A DNA stretch of 64,000 nt from Cytobacillus massiliigabonensis. GTDB lineage: Bacteria > Bacillota > Bacilli > Bacillales > Cytobacillaceae. The stretch covers positions 466,659 through 530,658 of the forward strand of contig NZ_LT904902.1 of assembly GCF_900199725.1 (NCBI RefSeq). Direction: 5' to 3'. This document shows positions 42,977 through 51,956 of the stretch, in pieces (the first letter of the stretch is position 1; the number at the start of each line of letters is the position of its first letter). The notes below the pieces were generated by a model that was not told the origin of the DNA, ran no database searches, and saw only the letters and a list, made by a program, of their open reading frames with translations. The position numbers were made by a program, and so were the translations under genes.

Positions 42977-42991
42977 TGCCAATTCTCCCTT

Positions 42992-43462
42992 CTATGCCAT
43001 TTCCTTTTTCAATTTAATAATTTCCTCTAATCTTTTTTTTGCTTTCTTCTCGGAAAAATTTCGTTTTTGCATGTTTTCATTTAACTTAACCGCTTCTAGA
43101 AAAATTTTATAATCACTTGATACAGTAAAATTTTCATCAGGAAATTTCTTATCAAGTATCTCCTTTATTTCCTTTTCAATTTTCTTCATATGGAAACGCT
43201 TTAGATGCTTTACTTTGTAGACGACAAGTGTATCCTCTTTTCCTTTGACAACAGCGACATCATAAATATCCTTATACGATGCGATTTCCTCTTTAATGTC
43301 TGCAACTAAATCTAATTTGCCTTTTGTATTTTCATCAATTAAAACGGGATTAGGATCCGTCTTTTTGATTAGGGCCAGTTCGCTGTCTTTTGATTCATTT
43401 TGACTGCAGCCAGCTAATCCAAGCACGATAAAAAGCACGATATACACAGATGTTATTCTCAT
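42992..43462 (-). CDS. YhcN/YlaJ family sporulation lipoprotein
   Basis: A 156-residue lipoprotein (signal MRITSVYIVLFIVLG, lipobox LAGC) with a lysine/glutamate-rich mature part. The sequence ADIKEEIASYKDIYDVAVVKGKEDTLVV and the C-terminal coiled region fit the YhcN/YlaJ group of spore lipoproteins. Gene order here (YhcN-type lipoprotein, spoVAC, spoVAD, spoVAE) is the core of the spoVA2-type operon described in heat-resistant spore formers, although the DUF1657/DUF421 genes usually reported with it are absent. It is the first gene of the operon. Confidence 0.82.
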   Translation of the reverse strand: MRITSVYIVLFIVLGLAGCSQNESKDSELALIKKTDPNPVLIDENTKGKLDLVADIKEEIASYKDIYDVAVVKGKEDTLVVYKVKHLKRFHMKKIEKEIKEILDKKFPDENFTVSSDYKIFLEAVKLNENMQKRNFSEKKAKKRLEEIIKLKKEMA

Positions 43463-43562
43463 AATTAACCCTTCCTATTCAGAATTCATTTATGATTATT
43501 GTCCACAAAAAAATGTGAAATTATGAATGAATTCCCATAGGCTCTTATTTCCAATTCATAAA

Positions 43563-43612
43563 AAAACTGCACCCCAATTGTTAGTGTTTCCTAACAATTG
43601 AGGTGCAGTTTC
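43563..43612 (-). terminator. Terminator of the small Cys/Lys-rich gene
   Basis: Nineteen-bp stem with one mismatch (43566-43584 with 43591-43609) followed by a long T run on the minus strand, 15 bases after the small gene's stop. Confidence 0.9.
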
Positions 43613-43626
43613 ATGCACGCTGTTTT

Positions 43627-43722
43627 TTAGCCCATTTTCTTTTTTCCGCATCCACACTCTTTTTTCGTCTTTTTTACTGGCTTTGGCTTAATTTTGTCTG
43701 GTTGAACATATTTATTTAACAA
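43627..43722 (-). CDS. Small Lys/Cys-rich peptide (31 residues)
   Basis: A short reading frame with GGGGAGG eight bases before a TTG start and a strong terminator after the stop. The product is highly basic with a cysteine pair: LNKYVQPDKIKPKPVKK, then TKKECGCGKKKMG. I do not recognise it, but the C-terminal CGC followed by lysines recalls small spore-coat or crust peptides. It lies between yjcA and the spoVA operon in a sporulation block. It is too short to be sure; the signals flanking it are the main evidence. Confidence 0.55.
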   Translation of the reverse strand: MLNKYVQPDKIKPKPVKKTKKECGCGKKKMG

Positions 43723-43867
43723 AACTTTTGCCTCCCCTTATTATTATTTATCAATTTATTTGCTGCGGTCTATCTAGATTAATTATGAATTTATATTAAT
43801 GTATGAAGATTGATTTTTCTTGTATAACACAGATGCCTATGGAAACTAGTATTATTAGGTAGCAGAC

Positions 43868-44224
43868 CTAATTTTCCATCCATTTCTGTACGGCTGTTTC
43901 AATCAATGCTGCTAAGCCAGCAACAGCTAAAACAAGAAGAATTGGCAAAGCAAGAGGCGTATTGAATATATACAATAAACATAAAAAGATGGATACCCAC
44001 ACACCTGTACACCAGTAACAGCTGAGCAGATTACCAAAGAATCCGCGGATCCTCCCTTTTTTAGGAACCAAATATATTTCAATTTCTCCGTCCTTATTTG
44101 TCTCTTCTAATTCTTCAAAAAATGGCCTTCTAATAAATTCGGTTATTTTATCATAGACGAGCAGCCTTGTAAGGCGAAAGCTAGCCAATGCTAATATAAG
44201 TAATTCCATAAATGAAATAGACAT
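43868..44224 (-). CDS. yjcA: DUF1360 sporulation membrane protein YjcA
   Basis: A 118-residue membrane protein with three helices and the DUF1360 core RLTRLLVYDKI, then LLSCYWCTGVWVS, where two cysteines flank YW. It matches B. subtilis YjcA in size and in position next to the cotO/cotZ genes; the gene is expressed during sporulation there. The ATG at 44224 is eight bases from GGAGG; the open frame extends six codons upstream into the ribosome binding site. The function is not known. Confidence 0.85.
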   Translation of the reverse strand: MSISFMELLILALASFRLTRLLVYDKITEFIRRPFFEELEETNKDGEIEIYLVPKKGRIRGFFGNLLSCYWCTGVWVSIFLCLLYIFNTPLALPILLVLAVAGLAALIETAVQKWMEN

Positions 44225-44364
44225 AATCCATTCCTCCAGCACTTTTTTATTTCGAAAAAACGCCTATTTTTTCATAAAACAAGGCGTTTGTCCGTTACCC
44301 ATTGGGTAGTTCGGCAATATGTTATTAGTGTAGTATCACAAGAATCAAACAAGGAGGAACTAAA

Positions 44365-44865
44365 ATGGGTTGTGGAAAAAAAGGCGACTTTAAAGGCAAC
44401 AGCTGTGTGTGCGAAGTAGTTCGTGCAATAAAAGATATTCAAGATAATGCAGAAGATGTATGTGAATGTCCTTCCAACTGTTTTTTAGAGCCGTTAGGGC
44501 ATATCTCACCTGGAAATAAGAAACATAGACATCCAGACACTCGGGTTTTTGTTTTAAAAACTGCTGACGGATCACCGTTTCATGCATTCTTCACTGGAAA
44601 TGAATGTGCATGTGTTTCCATCTTCTTCAGAGTAGAAGATATCTTTGATAATTGCTGTGCAGTACTTCGTGTGCTTGAACCAGTCAACAGAATAAATGGA
44701 CCAGATAAGACTGTTGACCTAACAAAAAATTGCTGCATTGATCTTGAAAAGGTCTGTCAAGTCGACTATTTTAGAGCGACAGACAGCTGTGTAACAGTGG
44801 ATCTAAGCTGCTTCTGCGCAGTTCAATGTATCGATGACGTTTTTCTTGGCATTTGCGAAGATTAA
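44365..44865 (+). CDS. cotZ: Spore coat/crust protein CotZ/CotY family
   Basis: A 166-residue cysteine-rich protein (about 17 Cys) beginning MGCGKKGDFKGNSCVCEVV, with VCECPSNCFLEPLG and repeated NCC/FCA motifs. CotY and CotZ form cross-linked lattices in the spore crust or exosporium basal layer. Length is between B. subtilis CotZ and CotY; only one gene is present here instead of the cotVWXYZ cluster. ATG start behind AAGGAGG. It is divergent from yjcA and convergent with cotO; a terminator follows. Confidence 0.92.
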   Translation: MGCGKKGDFKGNSCVCEVVRAIKDIQDNAEDVCECPSNCFLEPLGHISPGNKKHRHPDTRVFVLKTADGSPFHAFFTGNECACVSIFFRVEDIFDNCCAVLRVLEPVNRINGPDKTVDLTKNCCIDLEKVCQVDYFRATDSCVTVDLSCFCAVQCIDDVFLGICED

Positions 44866-44881
44866 ATTCCAATCAAAATGC

Positions 44882-44915
44882 AGCCAGTCGTAAATACTCG
44901 ACTGGCTTTTTTTTA
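44882..44915. terminator. Shared terminator between cotZ and cotO
   Basis: Perfect 9-bp stem (44882-44890 with 44899-44907) followed by eight T on the plus strand, between convergent genes. Confidence 0.85.
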
Positions 44916-44920
44916 CTGCA

Positions 44921-45493
44921 TCATCTTCGTAAACCGATCATTTTAATGTCCTCTAACTCTTTTAACGAAATCTTCATAGTCTCCCCATTGAGCAGTTTTA
45001 TTTCAACAAACTCATTTAATTGATTGTTTAGAAATCCCTTAATCGTATTTCCATTTGCAATAAATAAACATGGAACTGGAGGCAGCTGTTTTGGAAACTC
45101 CATTAAATATTGCAGCCTCTCCATAATACTCATTTCTTTAAAGCTTTTTACTCTTTGAAATGAATGCTTTCGTTCTGTACGAAATGGAAAAGCTGTATTC
45201 TCCTCTTGTTTTCTCCGATCTGTTTCAAATTCTTCCAGAGTATCCTGGAGCTTTTCCTGTTGGAATAAGTCAGTTTTGTTTAATTCTTCATGAGCTTCTT
45301 TTTGAGACGTTCCAGATAACTTTTCTTCCTCTGTTTCTTGTTTTGTGTTCGTCTCTATCGTTTCGTTCATTTGAGCCCTTTTTAGTAATTCAGCTCTTTT
45401 GCTGGAGTATGTTTCCTGCATTTTTATGGAAGGAAATTGAAAGGTAGGCTGTTGAATGTAAAACAATGGTTCCTTCTCTTTCCTTTTTGTCAT
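44921..45493 (-). CDS. cotO: Spore coat protein CotO
   Basis: A 190-residue protein with a CotO-like N-terminus (MTKRKEKEPLFYIQQPTFQFP), a long Gln/Glu/Lys-rich probably coiled middle (about 35-110), and a conserved C-terminal domain (ERLQYLMEFPKQLPPVPCLF, then NTIKGFLNNQLNEFVEIKLL). CotO (YjbX) is a morphogenetic protein of the outer coat. The ATG at 45493 follows GGAGG; an upstream in-frame start exists but precedes the ribosome binding site. Position next to fabI and cotZ matches B. subtilis. Confidence 0.88.
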   Translation of the reverse strand: MTKRKEKEPLFYIQQPTFQFPSIKMQETYSSKRAELLKRAQMNETIETNTKQETEEEKLSGTSQKEAHEELNKTDLFQQEKLQDTLEEFETDRRKQEENTAFPFRTERKHSFQRVKSFKEMSIMERLQYLMEFPKQLPPVPCLFIANGNTIKGFLNNQLNEFVEIKLLNGETMKISLKELEDIKMIGLRR

Positions 45494-45567
45494 TATTATC
45501 CACCTCCACGACATATGTGTTCACCCTATATGTATGCAAAATGGCTGATGACGTTGCTTATGGAATG

Positions 45568-45600
45568 AAAAAAACCTGCTTCACTATGATGTGAGCAGGT
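45568..45600 (-). terminator. Terminator of fabI
   Basis: Stem of ten pairs with one bulged base (45573-45583 with 45591-45600) followed on the minus strand by six T. Confidence 0.75.
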
Positions 45601-45621
45601 CGTATTATTGCCTTATTATAT

Positions 45622-46392
45622 TTAGACGATATGGAAACCAGAATCAACGTGAATATTTTCTCCTGTAATTCCTCGCGATAATTCACTAAACAAGAATACA
45701 GCTGTATCGCCAACTTCTTCAGGGGTAGTTGTTCTGCGAAGTGGTGAACGCTCTTCAATTTCTTTCAAGATTGAATTGAAATCACTTACGCCTTTTGCAG
45801 ATAATGTACGGATAGGTCCAGCAGAAATTGAATTCACTCTGATTCCATCTTTTCCTAAGTCTGCTGCTAAATATTTCACACTTGCATCAAGAGACGCTTT
45901 CGCAACACCCATGACATTATAGTTTTTGATCGCACGCTCACCGCCAAGATACGTTAACGTCACGATACTACCGCCTTCAGTCATCAGCTTTTTCGCTTCT
46001 TTCGCAACAGCAGTTAATGAATAAGAGCTAATATTATGTGCAAGCAAAAAGCCATCTCTTGTTGTATTCATGTAATCGCCTTGAAGTTCTTCTTTATTTG
46101 CAAATGCGATACAATGTGCCACTCCATGGATTGTACCAGCCTTCTCTTTAATTTCCCCAAAACATTTTGCAATTTCTTCATCGACTGTTACATCACAAGG
46201 AAGGACTAAAGATTGCCCATCCCCTAGTGATTCCGCTAACTCACGAACGCCTTTTTCCATTCTTTCACCTGCATATGTGAAAATCAAGCGAGCTCCAGCT
46301 GTATGAAGAGATCTAGCAATTCCCCAAGCAATACTGCGTTTATTAGCAACACCCATAACAACAAATGTTTTTCCATTTAATGAAAATGTCAT
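45622..46392 (-). CDS. fabI: Enoyl-[acyl-carrier-protein] reductase [NADH] FabI
   Basis: A 256-residue FabI, which reduces the enoyl-ACP double bond in the last step of each fatty acid elongation cycle. NADH site GVANKRSIAWGIA; catalytic motif Y-x6-K in YNVMGVAKASLDAS, with a second tyrosine in LTYLGGERA. The C-terminal SGITGENIHVDSGFHIV-type end is standard. ATG start behind AGGAGG. Monocistronic with its own terminator. Length equals B. subtilis FabI. Confidence 0.96.
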   Translation of the reverse strand: MTFSLNGKTFVVMGVANKRSIAWGIARSLHTAGARLIFTYAGERMEKGVRELAESLGDGQSLVLPCDVTVDEEIAKCFGEIKEKAGTIHGVAHCIAFANKEELQGDYMNTTRDGFLLAHNISSYSLTAVAKEAKKLMTEGGSIVTLTYLGGERAIKNYNVMGVAKASLDASVKYLAADLGKDGIRVNSISAGPIRTLSAKGVSDFNSILKEIEERSPLRRTTTPEEVGDTAVFLFSELSRGITGENIHVDSGFHIV

Positions 46393-46492
46393 GTTAAACC
46401 TCCTGAATTATTACAAGTTATTAGTACCTAGTGCTAATTTTACTATACATTTAATAAAAAGAAAAGGAATCTTACTGAAAAAAGGCTGTAAA

Positions 46493-46528
46493 AAAGCTAG
46501 TCTGCTGTTTATCTGACAGACTAGCTCC
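46493..46528 (-). terminator. Terminator of yjbQ
   Basis: Perfect 10-bp stem (46495-46504 with 46517-46526) and a T run on the minus strand. Confidence 0.85.
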
Positions 46529-46536
46529 TATTAACA

Positions 46537-48399
46537 TTAACACCGCTCACAAAACTCCAGCTCACGTTTGAGCTCATCAACATATTCCTTCGTTCCTGTA
46601 ACAATTAATCGGTCATTTAATTGAAGTTCAGTATCCCCATGCGGAACAATGGAGTCATGCCCCCGGAATATCCGTACGAAAATAACATCCCCAGTGAACG
46701 GAAATGCTCTTAGAGACATCCCTTCAAACTGGTTATTTAACAGTTTAATTTCATAAAGTGCGGTTTCCTGATTTGTTAAAATGTTCATCACACTTGGTGA
46801 TTCAATTAAGGCTCTTAACAATGTTTTTTGCGACATTAATACTGAAAATACTTCAATATCATGTTCCCATAAGCTTTCCTGAAGGTCAGGACTTTCGAGA
46901 CGGCAAATAACACGTTCAACCCCATATTCTTTAAAAGCAATAGCAAGAGTCGCATTTGCCTCTTCTTCCCCAGTAGAAATAACTACAATATCAGAATGAA
47001 TCGCCTCTGTTTGCTCGAGTGTTTGAAGGGAATAATCCTCCAATTCGATGATATCAAATAAGGAATCCGAGATACCCTTATCTGCTTTTTCTAATTTTTT
47101 ATGATACAAAATTGGTTCATATAGACCAGATTTCAGTTCACTATAGACTGGCAGGGTTAACTGATTTGCCCCAATAAATGCCACTTTCAATTTCTTCTCA
47201 ATACTATTCTCCTTAGGGAATAGCTTCTTAAAAACAATTGGTGTGAAAATACTCGTAATGACGGCTACAAGGATTAATGTTCCGCTCATTTCAGAGGTAA
47301 TAACTCCAATCCTTTCACCAATCGTTGCAGCTGCAATAACTAACGATAAGGTAGACGTTAATAAAAATGCAGAAGCAACGACTGTATTTTTGTCATACCA
47401 CCGTTTTAATAAATAGACTGGAAGAATTTTTGATACTAGCAGTCCAATAAGCAATAATGGAATTAGCATCAGCATTTTCTTATCACTTAATAAGGACCAT
47501 ATATTTAAATCCACTCCAACCATCACGAAGAATATCGGAATTAAAAATCCATAACCAAATGAATCCAGCTTATGAACGAGCTCTTGGTTGGGTGCCAATA
47601 AGGATACAAGAACACCCGCAAGAAACGCTCCAAGGATATTTTCTGCCCCTACAGTTTCTGAGAGGGCAACGAGAAAAATAATGAGTGCAAATACAGCCCT
47701 TGTTCCAATTTGCACAGTGCCAGTTGCCATCGCCTCAACAAATTTGCGATTTTTGAATTTTCTTCCTATAAAATACAATAATACTCCTGCTGCAAAGAGA
47801 ATTAGTAATAACCATGTATTCCCACTACCGCCATCATATAAAGAAACAAATACCGCCAGTAAGATCATCGTTGCCAGATCAGCAATGACTGCTATTAATA
47901 AGATAATCTGACCAATTGTTGTTTTCATCAGATGTGCTTCCTTTAATGTCGGAACGACAACACCTAATGAAATCGTTGAAATAATTAAGGTCATTAAGAA
48001 TACATTATCGATAAAGCCCATCAGGACGAATAGATAGGATAATCCTAATGAAACAGCAAAAATACCTGTAAATATAATGGTTGATACTAGAAAAGCATTC
48101 GGTTCTAATTTTCCGCTCGGCAGCTTTTCTCTCTTTTTTTTCCCCGTAAATGCAGTAAAATCTATTTCTAACCCACTGAGAAACATGAGAAATATAAATC
48201 CAAGCGTAGATAATGTTTCAAGCCACATATCAGGATGAACAAGATTAAATCCGCTTTTCCCAATAACTAAGCCCATTAAAATTTCTGCTACAACAACAGG
48301 CAGAAAATTCATCTTCAGCCGGTGCAGAAGTATGGGAGTTAAAAAAGCAACTACTATTACAATTACTAAGGATGCAACCGATGCGCCATGTTCTTCCAT
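46537..48399 (-). CDS. yjbQ: CPA2 (KefB-type) monovalent cation/proton antiporter with RCK domain
   Basis: A 620-residue antiporter, YjbQ by homology and neighbourhood. It has about 12 helices (residues 8-390; core LGFIFLMFLSGLEIDF, then ENILGAFLAGVLVSLL and FFVMVGVDLN), then an RCK/TrkA-N domain (about 410-525; VAFIGANQLTLPVYSEL) and a TrkA-C domain (about 535-615; VPHGDTELQLNDRLIVTG). The RCK domains gate transport in response to nucleotides. The ATG at 48399 (MEEHGASVASL) is chosen because AAGGGG lies just upstream; the open frame extends 17 codons further. MgtE is encoded 66 bases upstream on the same strand. Confidence 0.9.
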   Translation of the reverse strand: MEEHGASVASLVIVIVVAFLTPILLHRLKMNFLPVVVAEILMGLVIGKSGFNLVHPDMWLETLSTLGFIFLMFLSGLEIDFTAFTGKKKREKLPSGKLEPNAFLVSTIIFTGIFAVSLGLSYLFVLMGFIDNVFLMTLIISTISLGVVVPTLKEAHLMKTTIGQIILLIAVIADLATMILLAVFVSLYDGGSGNTWLLLILFAAGVLLYFIGRKFKNRKFVEAMATGTVQIGTRAVFALIIFLVALSETVGAENILGAFLAGVLVSLLAPNQELVHKLDSFGYGFLIPIFFVMVGVDLNIWSLLSDKKMLMLIPLLLIGLLVSKILPVYLLKRWYDKNTVVASAFLLTSTLSLVIAAATIGERIGVITSEMSGTLILVAVITSIFTPIVFKKLFPKENSIEKKLKVAFIGANQLTLPVYSELKSGLYEPILYHKKLEKADKGISDSLFDIIELEDYSLQTLEQTEAIHSDIVVISTGEEEANATLAIAFKEYGVERVICRLESPDLQESLWEHDIEVFSVLMSQKTLLRALIESPSVMNILTNQETALYEIKLLNNQFEGMSLRAFPFTGDVIFVRIFRGHDSIVPHGDTELQLNDRLIVTGTKEYVDELKRELEFCERC

Positions 48400-48464
48400 C
48401 GAATTTCCCCTTTCCAATAAAAAGTTTTCCCTCTGAAGGGTTCCAGGCACCCTATATTTAAAAC

Positions 48465-49841
48465 CTAAATTAGATAACTCATGAATAATGTAGCCATGCC
48501 AAAATAAATTAATATGCTGATTAAATCATTTATGGTTGTTATGAATGGACCTGAGGCAACAGCAGGATCAATCTTAAACTTATGCATGATCAATGGAATT
48601 AGAGCGCCAGCTAAGGTAGCTACAATTAATGTACATAAAATAGAAATACCAACCAGTATGCCAAGAAAAATATTCCCTTTCCATATAAAAATGATAATCG
48701 ATACAAGGATACCGCAAATCGCACCAGTTATCAGCCCGGTACCTGCTTCCCTTACTATCAGCTTCCATTTATTTTCTTTTTCTAAATCTCCGGTCGCAAT
48801 CCCCCGGACAGCGACTGCAAGGGCCTGTGTTCCAGTATTACCTGCCATACCAGCAATCAACGGGATAAAAACAGCTAATATAGCCACTTTATTTAAGGTT
48901 TCCTCAAATCGCCCAATTAAGCTTGCTGTCATCATTCCGAGAAACAACAAGATAATTAGCCAAGGCAGCCGTTTTCGAGCCGCTGATAGAGGATTCCGGT
49001 CGATCGTATCCATATCAGATACAGCAGCAAGCTTGGAGTAGTCATCAGATGCTTCTTCTTCCATGACATCCATTACATCATCAACCGTAATGATCCCCAA
49101 TAAATGGTTTTGGAAATCAACAACAGGCAAGGCTAAAAAATTATAATCTTTTATTTTTCGGGCAACTTCTTCCTGATCATCTCCAACCGAAACTGAAACA
49201 ATCCGGTCATTTGTTATATCAGCAATCATTGTGTCATCATCATTAACAATTAAATCTCTTAAAGAAATAACCCCTAATAATCGTTTTTGCTCATCTAATA
49301 CATAGATATAGTATATCGTTTCCGCTTTTGGAGCCTCATTTTTTAAAATATACATAGCTGACCGAACCGTTTGATTGGCTGATATCGAAACAAAATCAGT
49401 TGTCATGATACTTCCAGCTGTATACTCTTCGTAATGAAGAAGATCTTTAATTTCCTGTGCTGCTTCCTCATCCATAATGGTTAAGTAACTGACTACCTGG
49501 TCCTTTTCAAGCTCATTTAAAACATCAACTGCATCATCGACATACATCTTTGAAATCATGTCTGCAGCGTAATTTGGATTCATTTCTGCGAGGACATCTT
49601 TATATTCATCATCATCTATTTCTAAGTTTTCAAATAATGTCGCCATTTCCTCTGGAGAGAGGTAATGATATATTTTCTCACGATGCTCCTCTTCCAATTC
49701 CTTAAAAAATGAAGCCTGGTCATAAGGATGCAATTCCAAAAACTCTGCACGAAATCCTTCAATATCTTCATTTTTTAAAGAATCGACTAATAACTCCTTA
49801 TTCATATGATGGACCGCATGCTCTTCCTTTACTTCTTCCAT
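48465..49841 (-). CDS. mgtE: Magnesium transporter MgtE
   Basis: A 458-residue Mg2+ channel/transporter. It has an N-terminal MgtE_N superhelical domain (about 15-130, with LENLEIDDDEYKDVLAEMNP), two CBS domains (about 135-260; SIMTTDFVSISANQTV and PVVDFQNHLLGIITVDDVMDV), and five C-terminal helices with GNTGTQALAVAVRGIATGD and DLISILIYFG. Cytosolic Mg2+ bound between the domains closes the pore. The ATG at 49841 is eight bases from AGGAGG. No M-box riboswitch was recognised in the 220 bases upstream. Confidence 0.95.
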   Translation of the reverse strand: MEEVKEEHAVHHMNKELLVDSLKNEDIEGFRAEFLELHPYDQASFFKELEEEHREKIYHYLSPEEMATLFENLEIDDDEYKDVLAEMNPNYAADMISKMYVDDAVDVLNELEKDQVVSYLTIMDEEAAQEIKDLLHYEEYTAGSIMTTDFVSISANQTVRSAMYILKNEAPKAETIYYIYVLDEQKRLLGVISLRDLIVNDDDTMIADITNDRIVSVSVGDDQEEVARKIKDYNFLALPVVDFQNHLLGIITVDDVMDVMEEEASDDYSKLAAVSDMDTIDRNPLSAARKRLPWLIILLFLGMMTASLIGRFEETLNKVAILAVFIPLIAGMAGNTGTQALAVAVRGIATGDLEKENKWKLIVREAGTGLITGAICGILVSIIIFIWKGNIFLGILVGISILCTLIVATLAGALIPLIMHKFKIDPAVASGPFITTINDLISILIYFGMATLFMSYLI

Positions 49842-50071
49842 CTGCATTCCCTCCTTTCTTTCGTCTTCAATACCTCATAATACTAGCAAATCTTCACTTT
49901 TTTGTCGCTTACTATTAATTAAATTCCTTATTTTTTATTTACTTTCCCCTGAAATAGGCATTTAAATCATCGGCGAATTCGGGTCTTGTGTGACGTTTGG
50001 ATAGAACAAATCCAGTTATGAAATGATAAAATGGACTACATAAGAATGATCAAGGGAGGTAGGCAGATGCG

Positions 50072-50809
50072 ATGGAATTAGATATTATCGGAGATATACA
50101 TGGGTGCTTTCAAGAATTTCAGGAGCTCACAAAGAAGCTTGGATATGTTTGGGATACTGAAGGGATTCCAATCCATGTAAATGGAAGGAAATTAGCCTTT
50201 GTCGGTGATTTAACCGATCGTGGACCAAATTCGCTGCAGGTTGCAGAAACGGTCTCGGTTCTTGTCAATAAAGGGTTAGGATACTATGTTCCAGGAAATC
50301 ATTGCAATAAGCTTTATCGATTTTTTTTAGGCAACAAAGTGCAGCACACACATGGTCTTGAAACGACCGTTGCTGAATATGAAGCGCTCGATCAAATAGA
50401 AAAAAAGTTGATTCGCGAAAAATTTATTCAACTTTATGAAAATGCTCCATTACATTTGATCCTTGATTACGGGAAGCTTGTCATTGCCCACGCAGGCATC
50501 CGCGAAGATTTAATTGGGAAGCATTCAAATAAAGTCAAAACCTTTGTTTTGTATGGGGATATAACTGGTGAAAAGCATCCTGACGGCTCTCCTGTAAGGC
50601 GTGACTGGGCAAAGGAATATAAAGGCGATGCAGTCATCGTTTATGGACATACGCCAGTTAAAGAAGTTCGCACCATTAACAATACATACAATATTGATAC
50701 AGGTGCGGTCTTTGGCAACAAATTAACGGCTCTAAAATACCCCGAAATGGAAATCGTTTCAGTGCCATCAATGATGCCGTTTATAGAAGAGAAATTTCGA
50801 AAAATTTAA
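50072..50809 (+). CDS. prpE: Bis(5'-nucleosyl)-tetraphosphatase PrpE
   Basis: A 245-residue metallophosphoesterase of the PPP family with the motifs [19 protein letters not shown] and [10 protein letters not shown], plus later histidines in IAHAGI and VIYGHTP. PrpE of B. subtilis hydrolyses Ap4A and related dinucleotides asymmetrically and affects spore germination. ATG start; AGGGAGG is about 12 bases upstream, longer than usual. It is divergent from mgtE and followed by a terminator shared with yjbO. Confidence 0.92.
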   Translation: MELDIIGDIHGCFQEFQELTKKLGYVWDTEGIPIHVNGRKLAFVGDLTDRGPNSLQVAETVSVLVNKGLGYYVPGNHCNKLYRFFLGNKVQHTHGLETTVAEYEALDQIEKKLIREKFIQLYENAPLHLILDYGKLVIAHAGIREDLIGKHSNKVKTFVLYGDITGEKHPDGSPVRRDWAKEYKGDAVIVYGHTPVKEVRTINNTYNIDTGAVFGNKLTALKYPEMEIVSVPSMMPFIEEKFRKI

Positions 50810-50984
50810 CTGCTTTTTTGTAATATTGTAAGCGAGCTTTCGTAATGGTTTTTCGATTTTGGGTCTAATAATAATTACATGTCTGGTTTTTCTTTTTTTA
50901 GGATCTAAGATATTTTACCTGGTCGCTCAATCTGCTTTTTAATCATTAGGACTCTTCCTAAAACTGTTGTTACATGCAACACAA

Positions 50985-51009
50985 AAAAAGCCGGAACCTC
51001 CGGCTTTTT
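50985..51009. terminator. Shared terminator between prpE and yjbO
   Basis: Perfect 11-bp stem (50985-50995 with 50999-51009), loop of three, with A and T runs at the ends. Confidence 0.9.
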
Positions 51010-51893
51010 CAAATTAATTGCTTCATATCCTCAGGCAGCTCCTGCTGAAAGGATAAATGTTCTTCCAAAAACGGGTGATAAAAGCTTAGCTCACAGCAAT
51101 GAAGTGCTTGTCTATTCATTAAGCCCGCGGTTCCACCATATAAATCATCCCCTAATAAAGGATGACCTAAATATGATAGATGTACACGTATTTGATGTGT
51201 TCGCCCTGTATCTAATTGCAATTTTAGATGGGTATATGACTGGTAAAAGTTAATTACTTCATAACGTGTACGAGCATATTGTCCATTCAGATTGACTTCT
51301 CTTTCAATAATACTGTCCTTCTTACGTGCAATTGGCTGTTCAATTACTCCACTATGATTCCTTAAAGCCCCTTCTGCAAATGCTTCATATACCCTTTTTA
51401 CACCTTTAGCCTTTTGCTGCTCACTTAATAAATGATGGACATGCCGGTGTTTTGCAATGAGCACAATTCCAGATGTATCACGATCAAGTCTGGTAACGAT
51501 ATGGGCTGTTGCCTTTAAATCTTTTTGTTCGTAATGCCCAATTAAAGCGTTGGCTAAGCTTCCAGCAGGATGTTCTCTTGAGGGAATCGTACTCATACCT
51601 GATGGTTTATTCACAACGAGTAAAAAATCATCCTCATATAAGATTTGTAACGGAATCCTCTCACCTTTCATTCCTTCACTGGGGAATTCTTCCGGAAAGC
51701 CGATAGTGAGACAATCATCCTGCTTGAGCGAATATCTGACTGTTTGTTCCGATCCATTTACTGTTATATAACCGCCTTTAAACTTTATATCAGTTAAAGC
51801 AGCTTTTGAAATTTTCTTTTCTTTTAAAAAATCCTTAATGTTTTTATTGGCATCGGGTTCAGTTACTTGCCACTGTAATTGAAATCTAGTCAT
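51009..51893 (-). CDS. yjbO: RluA-family pseudouridine synthase YjbO
   Basis: A 294-residue RNA pseudouridine synthase with an N-terminal S4-like RNA-binding domain (about 10-75) and the catalytic domain (about 85-285). The catalytic aspartate is in RLDRDTSGIVLIAK, preceded by VNKPSGMSTIPS and followed by LDTGRTHQIRVHLSYLGHPL. It is the YjbO/RluD-like protein downstream of nadF in Bacillus. ATG start behind GAGG. The modified RNA site is not known. Confidence 0.93.
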   Translation of the reverse strand: MTRFQLQWQVTEPDANKNIKDFLKEKKISKAALTDIKFKGGYITVNGSEQTVRYSLKQDDCLTIGFPEEFPSEGMKGERIPLQILYEDDFLLVVNKPSGMSTIPSREHPAGSLANALIGHYEQKDLKATAHIVTRLDRDTSGIVLIAKHRHVHHLLSEQQKAKGVKRVYEAFAEGALRNHSGVIEQPIARKKDSIIEREVNLNGQYARTRYEVINFYQSYTHLKLQLDTGRTHQIRVHLSYLGHPLLGDDLYGGTAGLMNRQALHCCELSFYHPFLEEHLSFQQELPEDMKQLI

Positions 51894-51909
51894 AACATAC
51901 CTCTTAACT

Positions 51910-51956
51910 GCTCGTCTTATGCTTGTCGCCCCTGAGCAAGCCGCTCCGCTTTTCTT
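51910..51956. repeat. Diverged copy of the dispersed repeat
   Basis: Read on the plus strand, this stretch matches the reverse complement of bases 45-90 at roughly four of five positions, including the block GCTTGTCG. It fills the gap between nadF and yjbO and abuts the nadF stop codon. Confidence 0.65.

Noticed and set aside
49842-50071. M-box (ykoK) magnesium riboswitch upstream of mgtE
   Set aside because: No M-box landmark sequence or stem arrangement was found; the 230 bases before mgtE and prpE are ordinary AT-rich promoter sequence.
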